NCBI RefSeq assembly: GCF_022539505.1
Contig: NC_061513.1
Location: forward strand, 175,800,017-175,864,016
Origin: Lolium rigidum
Taxonomy: Eukaryota > Streptophyta > Magnoliopsida > Poales > Poaceae
Direction: 5' to 3'
Length of the DNA stretch: 64,000 nt
The notes beneath the pieces were generated by a model, which was not told the origin of the DNA, made no database searches, and was given only the letters and a program-made list of their open reading frames with translations. Of the stretch, positions 11,901 to 23,587 are shown one piece after another. Every line of letters starts with the position of its first letter. Position 1 is the first letter of the stretch. The translations under genes were made by a program, and so were the position numbers.

Positions 11901-12583
11901 GATTGGCATGGCAAGGGCATTGAGCCCGACTTGCCGACATGTGCAATGAAGAAAAGGAGATTAGCATGGTAGGGGTCCTGAGCTACTCACATGTGCACTA
12001 TAGGAGTTCGGAGATTAAAATCGCTCGGATAAAACTAGGACGATACTATGATTGCTTTGTGCAAAATAAAAGTTGAACCCTCACCTTGAAAATGTACTTG
12101 ATAGGTTTGTTATAAGTCTCTAGTGATACTCGCCAATACAATACCAAATGTATTGACCCTGCGTGGCTGCAACGTTTTATGTTGCAGATATTCCGATGAA
12201 CGAGTGGGGTTCGATGGTTAGGGTTACGAGTCTATACTCGACATGCTCGCCTGTGGCACATGAAGATGAAGGGCTCCATGCTGATATGTTTCGTTGTAAA
12301 CTCTGATATTGAGCTAGCCTTGTGCTATGCAATTTGTAAGTTATTATGTAATATCTGGATCATGCGATGTAATAAAGACCTTTGTTTCCTGGTATTACAT
12401 CTTAAACCGTGTGTGCTAGCGATTGATCCGNNNNNNNNNNNNNNNNNNNNNNNNNNNNNNNNNNNNNNNNNNNNNNNNNNNNNNNNNNNNNNNNNNNNNN
12501 NNNNNNNNNNNNNNNNNNNNNNNNNNNNNNGACTAGCACAAATAAACACAGAGATTCAACCCTTATCGGATCGGATCGCTACA
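8978..12583 (+). repeat. 3' LTR of the LARD-type element (contains assembly gap)
   Basis: Second LTR, 3606 bp including 100 N. It is collinear with 3947-7453, with a TATA box at about 9899-9910 and the minisatellite at 11640-12000. It ends GGATCGCTACA at 12583, followed by the target duplication CGCGT. Confidence 0.9.
12431..12530. other. Assembly gap (100 N)
   Basis: A run of exactly 100 N inside the 3' LTR. In the sister LTR the flanks GATTGATCCG and GACTAGCACAAAT are separated by only GG, so the real gap is probably about two bases in a short G run. Confidence 0.95.
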
Positions 12584-12588
12584 CGCGT

Positions 12589-14184
12589 GAAGCACACGTC
12601 CGTTGGGAACCCCAAGAGGAAGGTGTGATGGGTACATCAGCGAGTTTTCCCTCAGTGAGAAACCAAGGTTATCGAACTAGTAGGAGATGAAGGCCACGTG
12701 AAGGTTGTTGGTGAAGGAGTGTAGTGCGGCGCAACACCAGGGATTCCGGCGCCAATGTGGAACCTGCACAACACAATCAAACTACTTTGCCCCAACGAAA
12801 CAGATGAGGTTGTCAATCTCACCGGCTTGCTGAAAACAAAGGGTTAAACATATTGTGTGGAGAATGATGATTGTTTGCAAAGAACAACAGAGAACAAGTG
12901 ATTGCAGTAGATTTGTATTTCAGATGTAAAAGAATGGACCGGGGTCCACAGTTCACTAGATGGTGTCTCTCCCATAAGATAAATAGCATGTTGGGTGAAC
13001 AAATTACGGTTGGGCAATTGACAAATAGAGAGGGCATAACAATGCACATACATATCATGATGACTACTATGAGATTTAATTAGGGCATTACGACAAAGAA
13101 CATAGACCGCTATCCAAGCATGCATCTATGCCTAAAAAGTCCACCTTCGGGTTAGCATCCGAACCCCTTCCAGTATTAAGTTGCAAAGCAACGAGACAAT
13201 TGCATTAAGTATGGTGCGTAATGTAAATCAATACAAATAGATCCTTAGACATAGCATTGATGTTTTATCCCTAGTGGCAACAGTACATCCACAACCTTAG
13301 AACCTGTCCGTCATCGTCCTGCATTCAATGGAGGCATGAACCCACTATCGAGCATAAATACTCCCTCTTGGAGTTACAAGTATCAACTTGGCTAGAGCCT
13401 CTACTAGCAACGGAGAGCATGCAAGATCATAAACAACACATATATGATAGATCGATAATCAACTTGACATAGTATTCCATATTCATCGGATCCCAACAAA
13501 CACAACATGTAGCATTACAATAAGATGATCTTGATCATGATAGGCAGCTCACAAGATCTAAACATGATGTCATAATAGGAGAAGACAACCATCTAGCTAC
13601 TGCTATGGATCCATAGTCCAAGGATGAACTACTCACGCATCAGTCCGGAGGCGGGTATGGTGATGTAGAGCCCTCAGGTGATGATTCCCCTCTCCGGCAG
13701 GGTGCCAGAGGTGATCTTCAGACCCCCCCGAGATGGGGTTGACGGCGGCGGCGTCTCAGTAACTTTTCTCGTATCCTGGCTCTCAGTACTAGGGTTTCCG
13801 ATACGAAGGATTATATAGGAGAAGAGGCATCGTCGGGGGAGCCAGGGGGCTCCCTCCCCACACCTGGGCGCGCCAGGGGGTTGGCCGCGCCGCCCTATGG
13901 GGTGGCCACCCTGCTGGCCGCCTCCGACTCTTCTTCGCTATTCGGGAATCCTCCGTGGAAAATAGGGCCGTGGGCTTTGTTTCGTCCAATTCCTAGAATA
14001 TTTCCTGTGTAGGATTTCTGAAACCAAAAACAGCAGAAAACAAGAACTGGCGCTTCGGCATCTTGTTAATAGGTTAGTACCGGAAAATGCATAAATATGA
14101 TATAAAGTATGAATAAAACATGTAGGTATTGTCATAAAACTAGCATGGAACATAAGAAATTATAGATACGTTGAAGACGTATCA
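12589..14184 (-). repeat. Gypsy LTR (3' LTR, minus orientation)
   Basis: Read on the minus strand it starts TGATACGTCTTCAACGTATC at 14184. It ends in the 11 bp stranded at 3936-3946, giving about 1607 bp. A polypurine tract AAGCTTGGAGATGC sits directly upstream (14185-14199), which identifies it as a 3' LTR. It belongs to the abundant pooid Gypsy group whose LTR 3' half contains the conserved segment around ACCAGGGATTCCGGCGCC. Confidence 0.85.
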
Positions 14185-15248
14185 AGCATCTCCAAGCTTA
14201 GTTCCTACTTCCAGAAATTTAGCTTGATACGCGTAAAGCACACACCCGTTGGGAACTATCAAAGACTTTACTTGGCACAACAATGCAATAAAATAAAGAT
14301 AAGTAGAGGTTGCTACAGTAGTAACAACTTCCAAGACTCAAATATAAAACAAAGTGCATAAGTAAAATAATGGGTTGTCTCCCATAAGCGCTTTTCTTTA
14401 ACGCCTTTCAGCTAGGCGCAGAAAGTGTGAATCAGGTATTATCAAGAGATGAAGCATCAACATCATAATTTTCACAATTTGTCACATTAGGTATCTTAGA
14501 TGCTCCATTATCCATAGTGGTACTAAGGGCTTTGTCAATTTTAGGCCTATAATAATTTTTTGGCTTAGGCACTTTAGAGACATACATGAACTTTTGCTCC
14601 TTACCCACATAGGCTTTCTCCTTAAACTTAAGAGAAGAAAACGTTGAACCCAAGGTTCCCATAGCTTCTTCAAGTTCACTAATCCTATGGGTTCGATTAT
14701 CATGAGTAGCACAAGTTTCTAAAACGGCAATTCTCTCATTAATTCCACTTAGAGTTTTATCAAGTTTATCAGTGTTATTAAGTAATATTCCCAATTTAGT
14801 CTCAACACTTGGAAGATTTTTCTCTATAGCCTCCAACTTTTTCATGACATCTTCAAGAGAGATTTCAATTTTAGCTTCATTAACAGGTGGTATTCCAACT
14901 AGACTCTCAATGATGCAACTAGCTTCTAAAGCGGGAGTGCCTAGGAAATTACCTCCCGCAAGAGTATCAAGGACATACCTATTCCAGCTAGAGATACCAA
15001 CATAAAAGTTCCTAAGTAGGATAATAGTGGAGTGTTTCTTAGTGCACCTATGATGAGCATCACTAATTCTATACCAAGCATCTTTAAAACTAGCAACTAA
15101 TTTTTTTGTATTTTTGATATTGAAAGCAAACAAAGCAGTAAATAAAGTAAAGTAAAGCAAGACAAAAACAAAGTAAAGAGATTGGATGTGGGGGACTCCC
15201 CTTGCAGCGTGTCTTGATCTCCCCGGCAACGGCGCCAGAAATTTAGCT
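14185..15248 (-). mobile_element. Heavily deleted internal region of the Gypsy element
   Basis: Only 1.06 kb separates the two LTRs. On the minus strand it carries a tRNA-Asp-type primer site (TGGCGCCGTTGCC, about 15222-15237), a gag remnant, and a polypurine tract next to 14184. Protease, RT and integrase are missing. Near the polypurine tract (14212-14256) is a stray piece of LTR end plus primer site, a scar of recombination or template switching. Confidence 0.75.
14432..15095 (-). pseudogene. gag remnant of Gypsy element
   Basis: The minus-strand frame contains VASFKDAWYRISD, NFYVGISSWNRYVLD and TLAGGNFLGTP, the pattern of the C-terminal half of a Gypsy gag (a grass gag typically reads FYxGLxxxxRxxLDxAAGG). 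A coiled-coil-like segment around KKLEAIEKNLPSVETK follows. It ends NYDVDASSLDNT, nearly the same tail as the gag-protease frame at 33993, so the protease in between has been deleted. The open frame runs further upstream to 15361 through the primer site into the LTR; that part is not gag. Confidence 0.6.
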
Positions 15249-18200
15249 TGATACGCGTAAATCACACGCCCGTTGGGAACCCCAAGTGGAAGGTGTGATG
15301 CGTACGACGAACAAGTTTCCCTCGCTAAGAAACCAAGGTTTATCGAACCAGTAGGAGTCAAGGATCACGTGAAGGTCGTTGGTGACGGAGTGTAGTGCGG
15401 CGCAACACCAGGGATTCCGGCGCCAACGTGGAACCCGCACAACACAATCAAAGTACTTTGCCCCAACGTAACGGTGAGGTTGTCAATCTCACCGGCTTGC
15501 TGTAAACAAAAGATTAGATGTATAGTGTGGAAGATGATGTTTGTTTGCGAAGAACAGTAAAGAACATAGTTTGAAGTAGATTGTATTTCAGATGTAAAGA
15601 ATGGACCGGGGTCCACAGTTGTGGTGTCTCTCCGATAAGAAATAGCATGTTGGGTGAACAAATTACAGTTGGGCAATTGACAAATAAAGAAGGCATAACA
15701 ATGCACATACATATATCACGATGACTACTATGAGATTTAATCAGGGCATTACGACAAAGTACATAGACCGCTACCCAGCATGCATCTATGCCTAAAAAGT
15801 CCACCTTCAGCTTATCATCCGAACCCCTTCCAGTATTAAGTTGCAAAAAACAGACAATTGCATTAAGTATGGTGCGTAATGTAATCAACACAAATATCCT
15901 TAGACAAAGCATTGATGTTTTATCCCTAGTGGCAACAGCACATCCACAACCTTAGAACTTTCTGTCACTGGTCCCAGCATTCAATGGAGGCATGAACCCA
16001 CTATCGAGCATAAATACTCCCTCTTGGAGTTACAAGTATCAACTTGGTCGAGCCTCTACTAGCAACTGGAGAGCATGCAAGAACATAAACAACACATATA
16101 TGATAGATTGATAATTAACTTGACATAGTATTCCATATTCATCGGATCCCAACAAACACAACATGTAGCATTACAAATAGATGATCTTGATCATGATAGG
16201 CAGCTCACAAGATCTAACATGATAGCACAATGAGGAGAAGACAACCATCTAGCTATTGCTATGGACCTGTGGTGACCCAGCGTACCACTGCATGGTGTAG
16301 TACACAAGTCGTTGACATAACACAAGTGAAACACCGTTCCACTCATATTACATCCCTCAGAGTGGTACAACAGAAACATATGCGAGTCCAAGGCATGTCT
16401 ATAGAAGTACACACGAGCTGTTTACATAAGATCAACATAGCCTCCTACTTTACAGTGAGGTAAAACTTCAAATGAAGCTCCAGAAGAACGACTCGTAGTC
16501 TATCTTATTGCTAACTCAAGCTTATGAGCTACTTGGCTTGCTATGGAAATCTAGCTACTTAGGTGTTAGGATTAGGGAAAGGTTCCCTTCTATTACTAGT
16601 CTAGGTTTCCATTATAGCTGATGCAGAAGTTGACTCCATTGACTTCTTTGATTGGATTCTTCATCTTGTTGCAGTTGACTCCTTTGTCTTCAAGTTCCAC
16701 GGTAGTTTCTCCTTCGGTGCCTTGATCTAAGAAGGGGGTTCAAATGGGAGGGAATGAGTACGAGCGTACTCAGCAAGTTCATATTAGGAAATAGGTGTAT
16801 CATGCACTAACTACAGCCATAGACCAGAAAGTCATAGGCCAATGCAAGTTTTCATAAACATTTCTTCAAAAGGTTTATTTTATTCTGAAACTATGCCCGT
16901 CGGTCTTCACGGAGTTGACCGAACTTCATGGAGTTCCTTTCCGCCGCGTTCGCAGTTCCTTCCCGAACAGGGAGTGACAAGTCACAATCCAGTATCCTCT
17001 GCAGAGGTGCGTTACTTTTCCCATAAGAGAACTTATCCTTGATACCAACCGGGTGATCGTTCCCGTCCACACTTCCTTGGTGTGGGGCCGAGTGTAATGT
17101 CCAAGCCAATCACTCGCCTTCTCCGCGACCGCAAACCCACCCTTTTGTCCGACCCTACACCCCCGATAGACTTCTCCCGATAATACGGCTTTACTCACGG
17201 TGTACTCCGGACAATCCATCATAGACCGTAGAGCTAACATCACTAATGGATGGGGATTTAAAAGGCTATCCCAACCTACTGGCGGTGCCTCCAACACCCC
17301 GCAGCTCTACCAGTCCGTTGGCGTGCAGAAGGGAAAAGATACAGACTGACTTCCCCAGAGCCATTATAGATCTTATGGTCAACGCGATTTGTACGGCGCT
17401 AGAATCACTCGGACGGCATTGGTACTTAGTCCTAGATGAGTAGTACCCATGCAATGGAACCTCCACCATATCAACACATACCATGGTTCCATTGCCCACC
17501 ACATAGTCATATTCATAATTGTAAAATAATACTTTGCTTTTCAATGCATGAGTGATAAATATAGTACTTTGCATATAGTTTGATACAAATAATCAAATGA
17601 CATGAGCAAGCGATGAACTTGCCTTTCTTGACTGCAAGATTATGCAGGCAAAAGCTTCGATACGTGAGAACTCCAAATTCTGAAATACCATCATTGTCCG
17701 GTAAGGACAATGTTTAAAGAACTGGCAATAATGCTATAATGCATAGTATGAGATGTAATCGTCCCGAGCGTAACCTAACCTCGATGATTTAGGATGTATG
17801 AGTTGTAAAGATTTCTTTAGGGTTGGTTGCACTTTTAGAATGGTTCTCAATCAAGGTTCTTTATTAAGGTTGGTGATATTAAGATCATAAGCAAGTAATA
17901 TGATGCAACATAACAAGTATACACACAAAGGATAGTAGTGGAATAAAATGTAGAGAACAATTGTCAATTTTAAGTTCTACAGGACATGGTTGATGATTAC
18001 TTATATTATACTTCAAAATAATTACTTTTGAAGAACATGTTGTTTAAGAAATAATGAGTATTTCCAAGAAGGATCAGGGCTACTAAGGTTTGATTGACAT
18101 TTGTACTTCAAAAGAATAACTTTTGAAGAACAGGTTAAATAAGAATATGAACTTCTATATATAGGGGCTATGTGACTCTAGGGTTTACTATTGAGTTCAT

Positions 18201-20170
18201 TTAGTTTCACTAATAGGAACTAGTTGGTTCTTAACTTGGAATGGATTTCTATATAGCAAGTATTGGTAGGTTTATTGCTATGGTTTCTTCTAAGCATCCT
18301 ATCAAAGGATGGTTATCAAGATGGTTCTATAAATTAGCTACTAGGGTTTACTATGGTTTCTCATTTGCTTCACTAAGTAACCTCTGGTTTATTATTTCTT
18401 AAATAGGGTTTAGTTGGATATGAGCATGTGTTGTGAATTTCTACACAAGGTTGGTACTAGGGTTCATCCTTATGGTTCTACTAGGGTTTTATAGTTGAGG
18501 TTGATCTTAATGGTATGGTATATAGGAGTGGTGATCAATGGTACTAATCCAATTAGCAAGTTAGGGTTTATACCCAGGTGATACTAGTGGATCATACATG
18601 TGTTAACTAAAAACAAACACATGAGATGATGGTCTCCTGTGAATTGTACCTAGTTTTATTTTAGTGGAGCATGAGTATGCACTCATTGGTTGTTTATTAA
18701 GTTTATATACCTAAAGGTGGAGTGGATATAATCATATGGGCTAAACCCCTAGGGTTTTAGGGTTGCACTAATTTAGGATGATCACATGAAATAATGGGAT
18801 CAAGGTCTTACTCAAATTGAAACTAGGGTTTCTAAGCTATGGTATAACTCCTAAAATGATAATTGATAATAGAGTTGTGGTTACTAATTACTTTGAATCA
18901 AAATTAGTGATGGTTTGACATTTTATTAATTTTCACAAGATTTAATAATTAGAGTAACTCCTATTTAGGTTTAATTTAGAAATCAGGGTTTAATAATTGT
19001 TATTAGGTTTAAAGTATTTAACTTGTTGACTTAAGATGTTTAAGTAAAAAATTGTTAGGCTACCAAAATAATATTAGCTTTTAATATTTTCTTGAGTTAT
19101 TACTATTTAAAGAAAATAGAAAATAGTAATTTGCAACTTAGGGTTTATGAATTACCACTAATAATTAAGTTAATGCAATTATGGTAAATAAAATTAATCT
19201 TAACATTTTATTTAGTTACTGAATAGTTAAAATTTAATTTTGGAACTTAAATATTTATTGAATTCAATTTGCATTTTAAACAATTAGAAAGACATAATTC
19301 ATAAAGATTAAAATACGTGAATTTTTATTTTGACACACATTTTTGTTTTATATTTTATTTGAATAGAGTTTATTTTTGTGAACATTTTGATATATTATTC
19401 ATATTTTTCTGAGTTGAAATGAATTTTCTATGATTTTGCAAAGTTTCAGTTATTTGCTGGAATTTGAAATTTGACATAAATACTAAACATACCCGTTCAT
19501 TTCTAGTTCCAGACACTGATGAGTGGGACCAAGTCCAAGTCATCTGCCTTGTTGGCAGTTGACCGAGTCAAAAAGTTCAACGGGTCCACTGCCACGTCGA
19601 TATCATCGGCGGCTTGACGCCGGCGAGGCAGAGCGTGACGGCGACGCCGTTTTATGACCCCCCGGGACGCGCGACTAGGTTTTTCCGACTCCCTGGAACC
19701 TAACGAACACGACGGTGGTGATGGTTTATCGAATAGTTCATCGGAACTTCGCCGACAATCATGTCCGCGGCGGAGCTACTCCGGCCAAACGGCTAACCCG
19801 AGCTAGAAAGGATTCCAGGAAGCAATAGAGGGGTCCAGAGATGCGCAATCTCACCGTGAGTACGATGGTGTGGTCGGCGACGACGATTGCCGCCGGAGTT
19901 GAGCTCGATTTCATTGTTACCGGCGATGTACCAAGAAAGGGAATCTTCAAATTCGCCCTGCACCTTGCTCCCCTGGACGCTTGCTTGTACCCAGAGGCTC
20001 TCCTCGACGATGCGCTTCCAACGAGCCACTGCACGGAGCTTGGGGTGGTCTCCTCCGTCGAACTCGTCCACGACACCGGCGACAGTAGGTGGATAATGGT
20101 GAGAGATAGAGGGCGATTGAGAGAGAATGGATGGGCGGCGAAGAACAAGGATTACACGGTGATGATCTCC

Positions 20171-20182
20171 AACTATTTATAG
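20171..20182 (-). promoter_or_regulatory. TATA box of the giant solo LTR
   Basis: CCTATAAATAGTTGG on the minus strand, followed by pyrimidine-rich sequence and a GC-rich leader toward lower coordinates. This gives roughly 2.7 kb of U3 and 3.9 kb of R-U5. Confidence 0.5.
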
Positions 20183-20922
20183 GCCGAGGGGACCTTCGAG
20201 GCATCGACACGACGACGGCGACGGTCAGGAGGTGGCGGTCTCTGGATGATCTAGGCTGGCGAAGATCTTTTCTCCCGCGGATAGACTCGGACGCGAGAGA
20301 GATTGGGCGAGCTTCTGAGAGGTTTGGCGACGTCCGGGCAAGCTTATCGGCGAGGAGGTCGTGGCCTACTGGCGATGCCGCGCTGTCGACGCCGGAGAAG
20401 AAGCCGACGACGTTTTCCTCTCGCACGATTTTTAAGGCAATCGAAACGGTATGGTGGTGGGTCGATTTCGTTCGTGGGCTGAGTTACTCGTGGGCTTGTG
20501 TGGAGATGGTGGTTGGGCTGCGGTGGCCTGCCAGGTAAGTTTCCCTCCATTTTCTTTTTTCAAATTTCTTTTTCTTTTTCTGTTTTTATTTACTGGTTTG
20601 AATTCAAATTTGAAATCTGTTTGAATTTGCAGGTTCTAAAATACTTAAATATCAATATCACTTCATGATAATACTCACTGTATAGTTCTTTTGTTCAAAC
20701 AACTATTGAATAGATGATTAACTTGGTGTTATTGTGAAGTGCATTTTAAATTGAAAATGGATATGGTTAAATGTTTATCTCTATTCCCTTTTATTTAGGA
20801 ACCAATCTGTTTGACTGGTTGAAAATTATAACATGTGCTTGGTGAACACTTTGTTAGGTTTGACTAGTACATCATAATATGGATTGTGCACATATTATAA
20901 TTATAGCTAGAGTTTAAAATAA

Positions 20923-21114
20923 CGGAAATACTTTTGTACACCCACGCATGGGTGTGGGTGTTTCTATCACCGTTCATTTATTCCTCGAGATTCGTGCCCA
21001 CCATGGTAGATAGAAAGATTCCTTTCTCTCTCCTCTTTTTATCCGAATCTTAAAGCACAATGAACGGTGACGGAAACACCCACACCCATGCGTGGGTGTA
21101 CAAAATCCACTCTC
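20923..21114. mobile_element. Mutator-like MITE
   Basis: A 192 bp element flanked by the 9 bp duplication TTAAAATAA (20914-20922 and 21115-21123). It has long inverted repeats sharing TTTTGTACACCCACGCATGG on both arms and continuing to the CACCGTTCATT motif. The outermost roughly 9 bases of the arms match poorly. The 9 bp duplication and long arms fit a Mutator-derived MITE. Transcripts crossing it could form a strong hairpin. Confidence 0.75.
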
Positions 21115-23516
21115 TTAAAATAAATGGCAATGAGAATGGATTGGTTCATGATTTTATGTGGAGATTTGTCTCTAAGAGTTTAACAAAATGGTTGGATCAA
21201 CTCTATATTCACTACTCTTGCTTAACAAACTCTTGTTTGAACTATTTAAAATGAATCCTAAACTCATCATGATTAACTCTCTTGTTGAGGTGGTGTTATT
21301 TTATAAATACTATTCATTTGGTTCACTTAGGCAAAGTATTTGGATAACAAAGTAGAATAGGGTATTGGTTTCATTCTACTCACCAAATGGCATTTAGTAC
21401 TTAGGTATATATGGCTTGGTTAATACTTGTGATCTATGATACACAAGTTAGGCCAATATTTTATGTGGAGTGGATTCTATGTGAAAAGGTTTATGGTCTT
21501 GGGAATACTTTACTATTTGAAGTAGTAAATAGGCATGAGGCATGGCAGGGTTCTACTTATGATCCAAAGTGATATTTGGATTGAAATGCAAACATGGCCT
21601 AGTGTTTTAGTTATGATCACCAATGTGATACACAACTAGGATTAGGTATGAGCATAAGCTTGATTATGTTTAATTGGCTAGGGTTCCTCCTCCTCACTTA
21701 GGTAGAATTAGGGTATCAAGGCAATGCTAGGTTTGTCCCAAGTGTTTGGATAGGCAAGGTTTAATTACCATATCAATACTACACAAGGCATGAGTATTGG
21801 TCTGGATTAACTACTATTGATATATTTAGCATTTCATGAGAAGAATGAGATCTATTGATCATATGTATAGTTTTAACTTATCATCTCAATTTATAAGGTA
21901 AGATCATGCATTATACATGATCCACTTATTCCTCACTAGTCTCTCTTCTTTAATACTTCTCTCAACACACTCACTTAGATTCTTAGGGTTTATGATCATC
22001 ACCAAAATTTGTAATGATCAAAGTATTGGCCTCATAATAATTCATTAGTGAAACATGATTCTTCTCTCCAAGATCAAGTATTGGTCCATATACTTGAGTA
22101 CACCTCTTTAGGTTGAGCTCTTCTGAATAGGTAGGGTTCCTCTAGGGTTTATGATCATTACCAAGTTGTAATGATCACAACACTTGCCTCTTTCTTGGAT
22201 CACTAGTAAAAGATGTTCTTACTTACTATCAAGTCTTAGCTAGGTCAAGTAGGGTTTAATACTTGACTTATATTTCTTGTATCATTGGCTAGGATCAACA
22301 AGTACCTTAATTGGATAAGGTTTAAATAGTAATCTAGGTTCTATTAAATGGATAGAATAAGCATATGAATGCTTCTCCTTTCTCTAGGTTTAATAATATG
22401 AGTTGGGAAACAAGGTTGGAATGATCCAAAGTTAGTGAGGAATGAATATGAGTGTTCTTGACTTGGTTCAAGTATTGTAGTTGAAAAGATATACCATGTG
22501 ACTCATGGTAGAAATGTTTATTAAGTAAAGACATGGAAAAGGTAAGTATAGAATAGTTTCTTAATTAATTGAGTTCTTGGTTTTATAGTTGAATAATTAT
22601 TCATGTGTCGTTGTAAGGAATGTCATGTTGAGATCTTTTATAAGATCTTGTAGTTGACCCTTACTTAAGGTGTTGTTTGTTGTAAAACTAATTTCATTTG
22701 ATCTAGCCCATAGATCAAATCATCTCTACCCAAAACAAGGTTTTAGCAAAGATCACAGTGAAGTTTATAGCGCTTGACTTGATGACCTACTTCAATTCCA
22801 GCAAGTCAAGTGAAACTTCGATTCTCGTGGTAAGTTTTATTTGAAAGCGCGAAAATTCCCCGGATTTTCTATGCATGAATGCAATGCACACTTTGGTGTT
22901 CTCTCATTTTATTGACTCTAAACCTGGGATATTACAGGACCCATAGTCCAGGGGTGAACTACTCACACATCGATCCGGAGGCGATCATGGTGATGAAGAG
23001 ACCTCCGGGAGATGATTCCCCTCTCCGGCAGGGTGCCGAAGGCGATCTCCTGAATCCCCCGAGATGGGATTGGCGGCGGCGGCGTCTCCGGAAGGCTTTC
23101 CGTATCGTGGCTCTCGATGCTGGGGTTTTCGCGACGAAGGCTTTAAGTAGGCGGAAAGGCGGAGTCGGAGGGCTGACGGGGGCCCCACACCATAGGGCGG
23201 CGCGGGCCCCACCCCGGCCGCGCGGCCCCGTGGTGTCGGCGCCCGTCGCCCCACTTCGTTTCCCTTTCGGTCTTCCGGAAGCTTCGTGGAAAAATAAGAC
23301 CCCGGGCGTTGATTTCGTCCAATTCCGAGAATATTTCCTTTGTAGGATTTACGAAACCAAAAACGAGAAAACAACAATCGGCTCTTCGGCATCTTGTCAA
23401 TAGGTTAGTGCCTGGAAAATGCATAATAATGACATAAAGTGTGTATAAAACATGTGAGTATCATCATAAAAGTAGCATGGAACATAAGAAATTATAGGTA
23501 CGTTTGAGACGTATCA

Positions 23517-23587
23517 AGCATCCCCAAGCTTAGTTCCTACTCGCCCTCGAGTAGGTAAACGATAACAAAGATAATTTCTAAAGTGAC
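23517..23587 (-). mobile_element. Internal region of a second Gypsy copy (left piece)
   Basis: Polypurine tract plus the adjacent conserved segment. It is interrupted at GTGAC (23583-23587) by the next insertion and resumes at 27542. Confidence 0.7.

Larger units (their letters stand above)
3947..12583 (+). mobile_element. LARD-type LTR retrotransposon with 3.5 kb LTRs, no coding region
   Basis: Complete element: LTR 3947-7453, internal region 7454-8977, LTR 8978-12583, flanked by the 5 bp duplication CGCGT (3942-3946 and 12584-12588). The LTRs start TGTAACATCCC and end GGATCGCTACA. The primer site TGGTATCAGAGCA (7456-7468) matches the initiator-Met tRNA 3' end. A polypurine tract AAGGGTGGTAG lies just before 8978. 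The 1.5 kb internal region has no gag or pol motif, so the element needed proteins from a helper. The LTRs differ by only scattered substitutions and small indels, so the insertion is relatively recent. It sits within the terminus of an older Gypsy LTR. The LTR start resembles Tekay/Del-lineage Gypsy LTRs (recall). Confidence 0.9.
16268..22936 (-). mobile_element. Giant solo LTR (6.7 kb)
   Basis: Bounded by the 5 bp duplication GGACC (16263-16267 and 22937-22941). On the minus strand it starts TGTAATATCCCAGG and ends GGGTCACCACA. No second copy of either terminus exists inside, and there is no primer site, polypurine tract or protein domain, so it reads as a single LTR left by recombination between two LTRs. 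It has its own TATA box near 20171-20182 (minus) and is split in the middle by a MITE. The start resembles the LTRs of long-LTR non-autonomous Gypsy families. Confidence 0.75.
15249..23516 (-). repeat. Second Gypsy LTR of the same element, split by a 6.7 kb insertion
   Basis: LTR parts 15249-16267 and 22942-23516 add up to about 1594 bp, matching the LTR at 12589-14184. The left end adjoins the tRNA-Asp-type primer site, as expected of a 5' LTR. The right end is nevertheless followed by another polypurine tract (23517-23531, AAGCTTGGGGATGC on the minus strand), so the LTR is shared between two internal regions in an LTR-int-LTR-int tandem. Confidence 0.8.

Noticed and set aside
14432..15361. 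A 309-codon frame read as one protein.
   Set aside because: Its first roughly 90 codons run through the LTR end and primer site; only the part below about 15095 looks like gag.
16268..22936. Considered as a full element with two LTRs.
   Set aside because: Neither terminus recurs inside and there is no primer site or polypurine tract, so a solo LTR fits better.
22879..23403. GC-rich frames of 90-175 codons in LTR leaders (also 30834-31181, 38663-39151, 44266-44529, 50923-51426).
   Set aside because: They sit in the GC-rich transcribed leader of LTRs or transposon ends, occur on both strands, and are not preserved between copies.
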